A stretch of 21,647 nt of DNA from Streptomyces fulvoviolaceus (GCF_000718165.1 NZ_JOEY01000093.1:1-21647); one strand, 5' to 3'; shown: positions 1 through 7,032, numbered from the stretch's first letter. Numbers and translations: made by a program. The notes: a model not told the origin generated them from the letters alone.

Positions 1-94
1 CACCCGCTACGAGAAACGGGCCTACACCTACCTCGGCACCGTCACCCTTGCAGCCCTCATCATCTGGCTCCGCACATGATCCGAGAAACAGCGC
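1..94 (+). mobile_element. Right end of an IS5-type insertion sequence (partial)
   Basis: The first ~94 bases carry the 3' end of a transposase gene followed by a short non-coding tail that stops inside another gene. The last bases before the interrupted gene read, on the minus strand, GGCGCTGTTTCTCGG, which I take to be the terminal inverted repeat. A CTAG sits exactly at the junction (95-98), compatible with the YTAR/CTAG-type target preference of IS5-family elements. The left end lies outside the window, so neither the matching inverted repeat nor the target duplication can be confirmed. The exact right boundary is uncertain by a few bases. Confidence 0.65.
2..79 (+). CDS. IS5-family transposase, C-terminal fragment (runs in from the left edge)
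   Basis: An open frame enters from the left edge and stops at TGA 77-79. It encodes about 25 residues, including RYEKRAYTYLGTVTLAALII and then WLRT. This matches the conserved C-terminal tail of DDE transposases of the IS5 group common in Streptomyces (RYEKRA...L..LAAxxIWLR), downstream of the catalytic glutamate region. The transposase would cut and rejoin the IS ends. No catalytic residues are inside the window, so activity cannot be judged. The assignment rests on this short tail plus the adjacent gene disruption. Confidence 0.7.
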   Translation, partial: TRYEKRAYTYLGTVTLAALIIWLRT

Positions 95-1463
95 CTAGTT
101 CGAAGAGCACGCGCGCGTGGACCTCGGGTGGCGGGGGCTCCAGCAGGGCGCGTTCCAGACAGCGGCGGGCCGCGTCGGGGGCGCCGACGGCGACGTGGTC
201 GCGGGCGGCCTCGCGCAGCTGCTCCACGAGTTCCTCGTCGTCGTCCGGGTGGACCTGGAGGAGGTGGCGGGAGGCGGCCGCGGGGCCGAGCCCGGAGTCG
301 GTGACGACCTGGGCGGCGATACCGTGCATGGCGGTGCGCAGGGCGTCGGGGATGGAGTTGTAGACGGCGCTGGCGATCAGCGGGTGGACGAACTCCAGGT
401 CGCCGTCGTCGACTTGGCCGGCGGCGGAGTCGGGTGCGGTGAGGATGCGGGCGGCGCACAGGAGGGCGGCGCAGCGCACCGCCTCGTCGTGCTCCAGGGT
501 GGCGAGCTTGGCCACCAGGCCGACGGAGATGGCGTCGCCGAGGATCGCGGCCGCCCAGGCGAACCGGGTGGCGTCGACGCCGAGTTCCTCCAGGCGGGTG
601 ACGAGTCCGCCGCCACGGGCCGAGCGGTTCAGCTCACGCAGTTCGGCGGCGGAGCCCTCGCTGGGCTCCAGTTCGCTGTCCTGCACCTTGGCGAGGAGTT
701 CGACGGTCTCGTACGGGTTGCCGCCGGTGACGGCCCACACCTCGCGGCAGAACGGGGCGTCGGCGTGCTCGCCCACGGTGGCGCGGGTGAGTCCGGCGGT
801 GGCGTCCGGGGTCAGGGCGCTCAGGTTGGTCATGGGGCGGCCCGCGGCGGCGGCCACCGAGTCGAGATGGCGGGCGCTCTCGCCACTGACCTCGCCGGGA
901 CGGCGGGCCACCACGACCAGCACGGACAGGTCGTCGAGGCGCTCGGCGAACGCGGCGAGCCAGCGCAGGGTCTCCTGGTCGGCCCAGTGGGCGTCGTCGA
1001 TCAGCAGCACGAGCGGCCAGTCGCGCCGGGCGAGCCTGCGCACCGCGGCGACCAGTCCGTCGCACACGCCCTGCGGGTCGGCCTGCCGCTCGCCGGGCTC
1101 CGCGATGCCGAGGGCGGGGCCCGCGATGTCGTACCAGTCCCCGAGGTACTCGCGGGCCTCCTCGGGCATCAGCGACAGGAGCGCGGGCTGCAGCAGTTGT
1201 CGTACGACGTTGAAGGGGACGGACCTGAGGGTCTCGCCGCCGCGGGCCGACCAGACAGTGCAGCCGCGTCGTTCGGCGATGCGGCGGGTCTCGGACAGCA
1301 GGGCGGTCTTGCCGAAGCCCGCCTCGCCACGGATCACCAGCAGGCTGCCCGCGGAGGCGCGTCCCGCACACAGGGTGTCGACCGCCCGTTCGACGGCGGC
1401 GACTTCCTCGTCGCGCTCCCACAGGGAGGCCGGGGCGGCCGCAGGGGGCCGTACCTCCGTCAT
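60..1463 (-). pseudogene. LuxR/LAL-type ATPase transcriptional regulator, C-terminus removed by IS insertion
   Basis: The N-terminal part of a large LuxR-family (LAL/MalT-like) regulator. The ATG at 1463 is preceded by GGAGGT at 6-7 nt. Residues 46-53 are the Walker A motif GEAGFGKT and about 151-160 the Walker B motif LVLLIDDAHW, followed by typical STAND-like helical sequence. Family members are usually 850-1000 aa and end in a LuxR HTH. Here the homologous frame runs about 455 residues, to VLFEL near base 98, then crosses into IS DNA, adds about nine foreign residues and stops at 60-62. With no TPR tail or HTH it cannot act as a normal DNA-binding activator, although a truncated ATPase might still be made. 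It diverges from the MFS-anmK pair, which it may once have controlled. Confidence 0.85.
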
Positions 1464-1619
1464 CCCGCTACCTCCCGAAGTCGCCCGAACGACGTACAGA
1501 CCTTGAGCGTAGCCGTCCGGATGCGGAAGCGGAGGCCGGTCGGGGTAGCTGTTCCCGTGACGGGTGACGCCGGGTACGGGCAGGCGACGCGCCGTGCCCG
1601 TGACCAGCCGACTTGGGAC

Positions 1620-1645
1620 TTGACTGACAGTCAGTAAGTACTGTC
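1620..1645. promoter_or_regulatory. Nested inverted repeats, candidate operator/promoter for the MFS-anmK operon
   Basis: ACTGACAGTCAGT (1623-1635) is a perfect 6-bp inverted repeat around a central A. An overlapping second repeat pairs GACAGT (1626-1631) with ACTGTC (1640-1645). A TTGACT hexamer at 1620-1625 could serve as a -35 on the plus strand, but a well-spaced -10 is not evident. The site is AT-richer than its surroundings and lies about 20-45 bases upstream of the MFS coding frame. The architecture resembles TetR/GntR-type operators. No matching regulator gene is adjacent other than the truncated LuxR-type gene. Confidence 0.5.
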
Positions 1646-1718
1646 GAGAAGCGGGGAGAGGCCAATACTCCGGGAACAAAGCACACTTCGCTCCCGCCGG
1701 GCCCTGGTCGCGGGGTCG

Positions 1719-2960
1719 GTGGGCAACCTCATCGAGTGGTACGAGTTCGGCGTCTACGGCTATTTCGCGACGATCATCGCGGCGCGCTTCTTCACCCCGG
1801 AGGGGGGCAGCGAGGCCGAGGCCCTGGTAAGGACGTACGCGTCCTTCGCGCTGGCGTTCTTCTTCCGGCCGGTCGGCGCGGCCCTGTTCGGGCGGCTCGG
1901 CGACCGGATCGGCCGCCGTCCGGTGCTGATCCTGGTGATCGCGCTGATGACGGTCGCGACGACGCTGATCGGCGCGCTGCCCACCTACGCCACGGTCGGC
2001 GCCCTGGCCCCTTGGCTGCTCACGTTTCTGAGGGTCCTTCAAGGGCTCTCCGCGGGCGGGGAGTTCGGGGGCGCGGTGTCGGTGATGACGGAGTTCGCCC
2101 CGCCGGGTCGACGCGGGCTGTACGGGGCGTGGCAGTCGTTCACGGTGGCGCTGGGGCTGCTGGGCGGCGCGGGGGCGGCGGCCCTGCTCGCCACACTCCT
2201 GACGCAGGAACAGCTGGGCGACTGGGGCTGGCGGGTGCCGTTCCTGCTGACGCTTCCGCTGGGGCTGGCGGCGCTGTGGCTGAGGTTGCGGCTGGACGAG
2301 ACGCCGGCGTTCAAGCAGGAGCGTGAGGTCGAAAGTCCACCTGTCCGTGCGGTCGTGGGGGCGATCGCGCTCGGCGCCGGGCGCATCATGGGCTGGGCGG
2401 CGGCCGGCTACACCTTCCTGGTCGTGCTGCCCTCCTATCTGCAGAGCACGCTCGACGCGACCTTCCAGCAGGCGCTGATCGCCACCGTGCTGGCCAACCT
2501 GGGCTTCGCGGTCACGATCCTCCCGGCGGGCCTGCTCAGCGACCGGTTCGGGCGGCGGCCGGTGATGCTGACGGGGGCGCTGCTGGTGACGGTGCTCGCG
2601 GTTCCGCTGCTCAACCTCCTTCAGGACGGGGGTACTTCGAACCCGGTGAAAGGTGCGGCGGTCTTCGGTGCCGGTGCCGTCGTGGGGCTGATGGCCGGGC
2701 CGGGACCGGCGATGCTGGCCGAACTCTTCCCGACGAACGTGCGCTACACCGGCCTGGGACTCGCCTACGCCCTGTCGAATGCCGTCTTCTCGGGCTGTGC
2801 CGGGCTCATCATCACCAAGACCGTCGAGCGGACCGGGAACGTGGACGTCCCGGGGTACTACGCGGCGGCGACGTGCGCGCTGAGCGTGCTCGCGCTCATG
2901 AAGACACCACCGAAGGAACCGAAGACACCACCGAAGGAACCTTCGAGGAAGGCGAGTTGA
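1719..2960 (+). CDS. MFS transporter, metabolite:H+ symporter (MHS) type
   Basis: A membrane transporter of about 413 residues with about 12 predicted helices. MHS-type signatures are GNLIEWYEFGVYGYFAT in helix 1, the loop 2-3 motif GRLGDRIGRRPVL, LQGLSAGGEFGGA in helix 4, and a second copy of the loop motif, LSDRFGRRPVML, in the C-terminal half. Family members import organic acids, betaines or sugar acids with protons; the substrate here is unknown. The start is unusual. The in-frame GTG at 1719 is used here, but homology-like sequence (LRSRRALVAGSV) extends upstream to an ATA at 1665, which has GGAG six nt before it. No ATG/GTG/TTG lies in frame between them, so the original start may have mutated. 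The C-terminus carries a duplicated KTPPKEP stretch. anmK begins 4 nt after the stop, so the two are probably co-transcribed. Confidence 0.88.
   Translation: MGNLIEWYEFGVYGYFATIIAARFFTPEGGSEAEALVRTYASFALAFFFRPVGAALFGRLGDRIGRRPVLILVIALMTVATTLIGALPTYATVGALAPWLLTFLRVLQGLSAGGEFGGAVSVMTEFAPPGRRGLYGAWQSFTVALGLLGGAGAAALLATLLTQEQLGDWGWRVPFLLTLPLGLAALWLRLRLDETPAFKQEREVESPPVRAVVGAIALGAGRIMGWAAAGYTFLVVLPSYLQSTLDATFQQALIATVLANLGFAVTILPAGLLSDRFGRRPVMLTGALLVTVLAVPLLNLLQDGGTSNPVKGAAVFGAGAVVGLMAGPGPAMLAELFPTNVRYTGLGLAYALSNAVFSGCAGLIITKTVERTGNVDVPGYYAAATCALSVLALMKTPPKEPKTPPKEPSRKAS
2901..2941 (+). repeat. Tandem duplication of a 21-bp unit at the 3' end of the MFS gene
   Basis: Bases 2901-2921 and 2922-2941 are consecutive copies of the same unit beginning AAGACACCACCGAAGGAACC. 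In frame they encode KTPPKEP twice in the cytoplasmic tail of the transporter. The unit is a multiple of three, so the frame is preserved. Confidence 0.85.
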
Positions 2961-2964
2961 ACGG

Positions 2965-4119
2965 ATGCGGGTGATCGGCCTGATGTCGGGCACGTCGTAC
3001 GACGCCATCGACGCGGCGGCCGCCGAGCTGCGTCTGGCCGGCGACAGCGTCGTACTCAAACCGCTGGGGATGATGAGTCAGGCGTACGACGACGAGTTGC
3101 GGGAGACACTCGCGGCGGCGCTGCCGCCCGGGGCGACCTCGGCGGCCGAGATGTGCCGGCTCGACACGAGGATCGGGCAGGCCTTCGCCGCGGCGGCCGT
3201 GCGTGCCGACCGTGAACTGTGCGACGGACGTGCCGAGTTGGTGGCCTCGCACGGGCAGACGGTCTACCACTGGGCCGCGTCGGGGCAGGTCCACGGCACG
3301 CTGCAGCTCGGGCAGCCCGCGTGGATCGCGGAGGCGACCGGGCTGCCCGTCGTCGCCGACTTCCGGCCACGCGACATCGCCGCCGGCGGCCAGGGCGCGC
3401 CCCTGGTCAGCCTGGTCGACCTGTTGTGGCTGCGTGGCCGCCCGGGCACCCCGGTCGCGCTGAACCTCGGCGGCATCGCCAACCTCACCGCACCCGACGG
3501 GACGGCCTTCGACACCGGGCCCGGGTGCGCGCTGATCGACGCGGCGGCCCGGGGGTTCAGCGGCGGACGGCTGGCGTACGACGTCGACGGCGCCCTTGCC
3601 GCGCGTGGCGAGGTCCACCAGGTCCTGCTGGACCGGCTGCTCGCGGAGCCGTACTACGCGCTGCCCGCGCCCAGGACGACCGGCAAGGAGCTGTTCCACG
3701 TCGGCTATCTGCGGGAGGCGCTCGCCGGACTCGGCACTCTGTCCGCCGAGGACGTCGTCGCCACGCTGACCCTGCTCACCGCCCGCACGGTCGCCGACGC
3801 CGTGCGCGCGCAGGGCGCCACCGAGGTGATCGCCTCGGGCGGCGGGACCCGTAATCCGGTGCTGATGAGGGAACTCGGCCGGCTGCTCCCGGGTGTTGCC
3901 CTGCGCACCTCCGACGAGCTCGGTCTGCCGTCGGCCGCGAAGGAGGCGTACGCCTTCGCCGTCCTGGGCTTCCTGACCGTGCACGGCCTGCCCGGCACCG
4001 CACCGGCGAGCACGGGCGCCCGGAACGCGCGTGTGCTCGGCTCCCTCACGCCCGGCCGGGACGGGTTCCGGCTGCCGCCGCCCGCGCGGGAGCGGCCGGT
4101 GCGGCTCGTGCTGGAGTGA
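2965..4119 (+). CDS. anmK: Anhydro-N-acetylmuramic acid kinase
   Basis: AnmK phosphorylates and hydrates 1,6-anhydro-N-acetylmuramic acid to MurNAc-6-phosphate, a cytoplasmic step of peptidoglycan recycling. The 384-residue protein is close to the roughly 370 aa of the E. coli enzyme. Visible signatures are GLMSGTSYDAIDA at residues 5-17 (phosphate-binding GTSxDxxD), SHGQTVYH, LNLGGIANLT, FDTGPGCALID near residue 183 (with the catalytic Asp) and ASGGGTRNPVLM near residue 290 (nucleotide binding). The ATG at 2965 follows an AAGG-type ribosome site within the end of the MFS gene. The 4-nt gap to that gene implies coupling. This suggests, but does not prove, that the transporter carries a muropeptide sugar or related compound. 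No MurQ etherase gene is in the window. Confidence 0.95.
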   Translation: MRVIGLMSGTSYDAIDAAAAELRLAGDSVVLKPLGMMSQAYDDELRETLAAALPPGATSAAEMCRLDTRIGQAFAAAAVRADRELCDGRAELVASHGQTVYHWAASGQVHGTLQLGQPAWIAEATGLPVVADFRPRDIAAGGQGAPLVSLVDLLWLRGRPGTPVALNLGGIANLTAPDGTAFDTGPGCALIDAAARGFSGGRLAYDVDGALAARGEVHQVLLDRLLAEPYYALPAPRTTGKELFHVGYLREALAGLGTLSAEDVVATLTLLTARTVADAVRAQGATEVIASGGGTRNPVLMRELGRLLPGVALRTSDELGLPSAAKEAYAFAVLGFLTVHGLPGTAPASTGARNARVLGSLTPGRDGFRLPPPARERPVRLVLE

Positions 4120-4196
4120 CGGTTCGCCCGAGGGTGGCCTGAATCGGGTGCCGCCCCTCTCATCCCTCTTTCACCGACGCCTCATACGGTGGGGAC

Positions 4197-5198
4197 ATGA
4201 CGCAGGTGACTCCTCCCGGGTGGTACCCCGATCCCGGACAGACAAGTGACGGTCCCGCCACCGAGCGCTGGTGGGACGGCAAGACGTGGACGGAACAGAC
4301 CCGCCCCGCGGGATCGGCCGCCGCATGGGGTCCCCCGGAGCAGGTGACGAGTGCCGGGGCGCCCCCGGCGTATCCGGGGTATCCCGCCGAGCCTCCGGCC
4401 GCCCCGCGGCGCGGTCTGCGCACGGGCATAGCCGTGGCGGCGGCGGTCGCGGTGCTCGCGAGCATAGGTGTGGGCGTGTACGCGCTGTCCAGTGACGGCG
4501 GCGGGAACGGCAACACCGCCAACTCGCAGGGTCCGGGCGGCGGCCAGGGCGGTCCAGGGGGCCAGGACGGCTCGACGGGCGGACAGGGCGGTCCCTTCGG
4601 CGGAAACGGCGGCTCGGACGGCGCCTCGCCGTCCCCCGAGGCGTCCGGAGGGTCCGAGGCGCCGAAGATCGAGAGCGGTTCGGTGACCGACGCGGTCGAC
4701 GGGATCAGCCTCCCCATCCCGGACGACTGGTACGGCCAGGAGATCTCGGTCGGCGCTTCGGTCACGTCGAACGACTCCTACGACTGCCCCGGCGACACCT
4801 CCCAGAAGTGCACGAAGGGCGGCGCGTACTCGGCGCCCGCCCTGGCGCTCGGCACCAAGGGCGACACGGCCGAGGAGGTCGCGAAGGCGGACATCTCGGC
4901 CGCCGCCGAGGAGTCCTACGGCGGCAAGGTCTACGGCTCGATCACCTCACACGACGTGCTCGCCTCCAAGGCGGTCACCGTGGCCGGGCAGAAGGGCTAT
5001 CTGGTCCGCTGGAAGGCGGTCACGAGCAAGGGCGCCGACGGCTATGTCCAGTCGCTCGCGTTCCCGTCGCCCGCGAACGCCCAGCAGATCGTCGTCGTCC
5101 GCTTCGGCGTGGACGTCGGCGAGAAGCAGTCCGTGATCGACGAGATAACCAAGGGCATCAAGGTGTCGACGGGCAGCGGCAGCGGCCAGGACGTCTGA
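4197..5198 (+). CDS. DUF2510-domain membrane-anchored protein with extracytoplasmic domain
   Basis: A 333-residue protein of unknown function. Residues 7-32 form a DUF2510 module (PGWYPDPG...RWWDGKTWT), a short WW-like motif common in actinobacterial membrane proteins. A proline-rich linker and one transmembrane helix (about 76-97) follow. Next is a Gly/Asn/Ser-rich flexible stretch (about 100-150), then a C-terminal domain of about 170 residues that should lie outside the membrane. That domain has a Cys pair (YDCPGDTSQKC), perhaps a disulfide, and resembles the PsbP/LpqN-like folds often attached to such linkers; this fold guess is weak. The ATG at 4197 has GGTGGGG 3-9 nt upstream. The gene stands between anmK and a strong terminator and may have its own promoter (TCATACGGT just upstream). 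Confidence 0.8.
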   Translation: MTQVTPPGWYPDPGQTSDGPATERWWDGKTWTEQTRPAGSAAAWGPPEQVTSAGAPPAYPGYPAEPPAAPRRGLRTGIAVAAAVAVLASIGVGVYALSSDGGGNGNTANSQGPGGGQGGPGGQDGSTGGQGGPFGGNGGSDGASPSPEASGGSEAPKIESGSVTDAVDGISLPIPDDWYGQEISVGASVTSNDSYDCPGDTSQKCTKGGAYSAPALALGTKGDTAEEVAKADISAAAEESYGGKVYGSITSHDVLASKAVTVAGQKGYLVRWKAVTSKGADGYVQSLAFPSPANAQQIVVVRFGVDVGEKQSVIDEITKGIKVSTGSGSGQDV

Positions 5199-5216
5199 CA
5201 CTCCCCGGACACCGGT

Positions 5217-5263
5217 CGGCCGGGTGGGGCGCCTCTCCGCTCAAGAGGAACCCCACCCGGCCG
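5217..5263 (+). terminator. Strong hairpin terminator after the DUF2510 gene
   Basis: A perfect 13-bp stem pairs CGGCCGGGTGGGG (5217-5229) with its reverse complement at 5251-5263. A 5-bp inner stem, CCTCT (5232-5236) with AGAGG (5244-5248), extends the structure. It starts 18 nt after the stop codon. There is no U-tract, which is usual for Streptomyces terminators. Confidence 0.85.
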
Positions 5264-5270
5264 GGGGGTG

Positions 5271-5333
5271 CGCGCCGCCCCCGTCCCCACGGTGCGGCGC
5301 GAGCAGGTCACCGTCCAGTCATCCCATGGACGG
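5271..5333. terminator. Two further hairpins between convergent genes
   Basis: CGCGCCGC (5271-5278) pairs with 5294-5301, and CCGTCC (5311-5316) pairs with GGACGG (5328-5333). The second lies 11 nt beyond the TetR stop when read on the minus strand, so it can serve as that gene's terminator. With the larger hairpin at 5217-5263 they form a back-to-back termination zone between convergent transcription units. Confidence 0.55.
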
Positions 5334-5344
5334 CGGCCTGGGTC

Positions 5345-5959
5345 TTATGTGAGCCCCAGTGCCGGCAGCACAGCGGCGTCCACGAAGCGGACCAGGTAGT
5401 CCGGATCGGCGTACTGCCCGTCCACGACGGGCCGGGCGCGCACGACGCCGAACATCTGCGCCGGGATGTACTCCAGCGCCGGATGGTCGGCGGTGATCTC
5501 GCCGCGATCGATCCCGCGTCGGAGCATCTCCTTCAGCGCGGCGATCTCCGGATCGACCAGCGCCTCGCGCAGCGCCTGGGCGAGCTCCGCGTCCTGGGTG
5601 ACGGCGTGCCCTAGGGCCTGCAACAGCTTGGTGTCGTTCGTCGACCACCGGCCCACGGCCCGTGCGGCCTCGCGCAGGTCGTCGGCCAGCGATCCGGTGT
5701 CGATACCCCCGAAGCGGGCCTTACGGCGGGAACGCAGGGCGGCCACCACGAACTGGGGCTTCGTCTTCCACTGCCGGTACAGGGTGGACTTGCTGCAGCG
5801 CGTGGTGGAGGCGACGCCCTCCATGGTCACGGCTTCATATCCGCATTCGCGGATCTGTTCGAGAACGGCGTCGAAGAACTCCTGCTCACGCTGGGGCGTG
5901 ATTTTGGAGCGGCGCGAGGCGGCGACCGTCTCCGGTCCGTCCGCGGCCTGCGACGTCAT
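5345..5959 (-). CDS. TetR/AcrR-family transcriptional regulator
   Basis: A 204-residue one-component repressor. Residues 20-70 are the TetR HTH domain, with the recognition segment MEGVASTTRCSKSTLYRQW. The remainder is helical and resembles the TetR_C_11-type ligand domain. The ATG at 5959 is preceded by GAGGAG at 6 nt. The open frame continues upstream to 6166, but that part crosses the operator palindromes and has no better start. It diverges from the PAP2-DMT operon with about 235 bp between start codons, the usual arrangement of a local repressor. The large inverted repeats in that gap are its likely operators. The effector is unknown; an exported or lipid-like substrate of the neighbouring membrane proteins is one possibility. 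Confidence 0.92.
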   Translation of the reverse strand: MTSQAADGPETVAASRRSKITPQREQEFFDAVLEQIRECGYEAVTMEGVASTTRCSKSTLYRQWKTKPQFVVAALRSRRKARFGGIDTGSLADDLREAARAVGRWSTNDTKLLQALGHAVTQDAELAQALREALVDPEIAALKEMLRRGIDRGEITADHPALEYIPAQMFGVVRARPVVDGQYADPDYLVRFVDAAVLPALGLT

Positions 5960-6051
5960 GGTCTCTTCTCCTCGCTCGTGTGCTGCGGTCAGGGATTCCA
6001 AGGCTTCGGGGTCCGTATTCCAGTGTGGCCCCGATTTCTCGGTGTGTTCTA

Positions 6052-6126
6052 TGTCAATCGATACGCCAGTGTACCGGTACTCGACCGTATCGGTACACTG
6101 GCGTATCGGTACGCACTCGTACCGAT
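6052..6126. promoter_or_regulatory. Overlapping long palindromes, probable TetR operator
   Basis: The 18-bp arm at 6059-6076 is perfectly repeated in reverse as CGGTACACTGGCGTATCG (6091-6108) across a 14-bp spacer. Overlapping it, ATCGGTACG (6105-6113) and CGTACCGAT (6118-6126) form a second perfect 9-bp inverted repeat with a 4-bp spacer. TACACT hexamers lie symmetrically in both long arms and could serve as -10 elements for divergent promoters. A TTGACA lies on the minus strand at 6052-6057 without an obvious -10. The position between TetR and its divergent operon supports repression of both directions. Confidence 0.8.
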
Positions 6127-6135
6127 GAGTTCCAG

Positions 6136-6166
6136 GTGCCGGACGAGTCACAAACCCGTCCGGCAC
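6136..6166 (+). promoter_or_regulatory. Leader hairpin upstream of the PAP2 gene
   Basis: GTGCCGGACG (6136-6145) pairs perfectly with CGTCCGGCAC (6157-6166) around an 11-nt loop. It ends 29 nt before the PAP2 ATG and lies downstream of the palindromic operator, so it would be in the mRNA leader if transcription starts near 6110. It could be an attenuator, an mRNA-stabilising structure or an additional operator; nothing in the sequence decides between these. Confidence 0.5.
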
Positions 6167-6195
6167 AGCACCACCGTCAGCGAAGGGGCCGGGGG

Positions 6196-7032
6196 ATGAA
6201 TGCCCGCACCGAGCCTGCAGAAGCGGAGCCGAGCGCTATAGCGCGGCCGCCGCTCGTCCGTGAGCTCCTGCTCGTCGCAGGGCTCTTCCTCGTCTACAAG
6301 CTCGGCAGGCAGCTGGCCACGGGCCACACCTCCGAGGCCCTCCGCAACGCCCACCACGTGTGGGACTGGGAGCGGGCCCTCCATCTGCCCGGCGAGGGAT
6401 CGGTGCAGTCCCTGCTGCTGCACGGCGACACGCTCGTGCACATCGCCAACACCTACTACGCGACCGTCCACTTCCCGGCGACGCTCGCCTTCCTCGTCTG
6501 GCTCTACCTGCGGCGCCCCACCCACTACGTGTGGGTCCGCCGGGTCCTCGCCGCGGTCACCGGGGCCGCCCTGGTGCTGCACCTCGTGTTCCCGCTCGCC
6601 CCGCCCCGGATGCTGGCCGCGACCGGCCTGGTGGACACCGCGCGGGTGTACGGCCCCTCCGTGTACGGCCCGCCGCAGACCGACACCCTGTCCAACCAGT
6701 TCGCGGCGATGCCCTCGCTGCACTTCGGCTGGGCCCTGATGATGGCGATCGGCCTGATCGTGGCGACGAGGTCGCGCTGGCGCTGGCTGTGGCTGCTGCA
6801 CCCGCTGCTGACGCTGCTGGTGATCGTCGGGACGGCGAACCACTACTGGCTCGACGCGATCGCGGCGACGGCCCTGCTCGGCCTCGCCCTCGCGCTGATC
6901 CTCCCCCAGACTTCGTCCGGGGGGACCCCCATCTCGCTTCGCTCGCCGCACCGGACGGCGACCACGGCGGGGCGTACACAGGACACGCTCGTGCCGGCCG
7001 AGGAGAACGTACTGGTCGGAGCAGTCCGATGA
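6196..7032 (+). CDS. PAP2-superfamily integral membrane phosphatase/phosphotransferase (PAP2_3 type)
   Basis: A 278-residue multi-pass membrane protein resembling inositolphosphotransferase Aur1/Ipt1-like PAP2_3 proteins. These remove or transfer phosphate-linked head groups on lipid substrates at the membrane face. Motifs are FPLAPPRM (132-139), PSLHFGW (173-179, catalytic-site motif with His) and ANHYWLDAI (214-222, second catalytic His and Asp). Family members share H..N/D-type active sites rather than the full KXXXXXXRP motif. The ATG at 6196 follows GAAGGGG. A longer frame to 5980 would cover the operator and is rejected. The stop overlaps the next ATG (ATGA), so it is coupled to the DMT permease. 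Residues about 237-250 come from a palindromic insertion-like stretch absent from the rest of the fold. Substrate unknown. Confidence 0.88.
   Translation: MNARTEPAEAEPSAIARPPLVRELLLVAGLFLVYKLGRQLATGHTSEALRNAHHVWDWERALHLPGEGSVQSLLLHGDTLVHIANTYYATVHFPATLAFLVWLYLRRPTHYVWVRRVLAAVTGAALVLHLVFPLAPPRMLAATGLVDTARVYGPSVYGPPQTDTLSNQFAAMPSLHFGWALMMAIGLIVATRSRWRWLWLLHPLLTLLVIVGTANHYWLDAIAATALLGLALALILPQTSSGGTPISLRSPHRTATTAGRTQDTLVPAEENVLVGAVR
6903..6930 (+). repeat. REP-like palindromic element inside the PAP2 coding sequence
   Basis: CCCCCAGAC (6903-6911) faces GTCCGGGGG (6915-6923) with one mismatch and a 3-nt loop. A G-run/C-run inversion (GGGGGACCCCC) continues the structure to 6930, followed by ATCTCGCTTCGCTCG. 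I recall very similar G/C-run palindromes scattered between genes in Streptomyces genomes; that is memory, not a search result. In frame it encodes PQTSSGGTPISLRS, which does not look like membrane-protein sequence and lies after the last helix. Confidence 0.5.

Noticed and set aside
1576..1601. ACGGGCA/TGCCCGT inverted repeat in the LuxR-MFS intergenic region
   Set aside because: A 7-bp GC-rich arm with a 12-nt spacer is expected by chance at this composition, and it is not positioned relative to a recognisable promoter.
117..1637. 506-codon plus-strand open frame
   Set aside because: Antisense shadow of the LuxR-type regulator; Gly/Ala/Val-rich translation with no domain and no ribosome site.
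1464..3059. Upstream continuation of the LuxR-type frame, to a 999-codon open frame
   Set aside because: The extension runs antisense through the MFS transporter gene, is Arg/Gln-rich and low in complexity, and a good ribosome site plus family-typical N-terminus is at 1463.
4120..4160. Terminator after anmK (CGCCCGA...TCGGGTG)
   Set aside because: Only a short imperfect stem with no tail; too weak to call.
5960..6166. N-terminal extension of the TetR protein to 6166
   Set aside because: It would translate through the operator palindromes, and the ATG at 5959 has a clear GAGGAG site.
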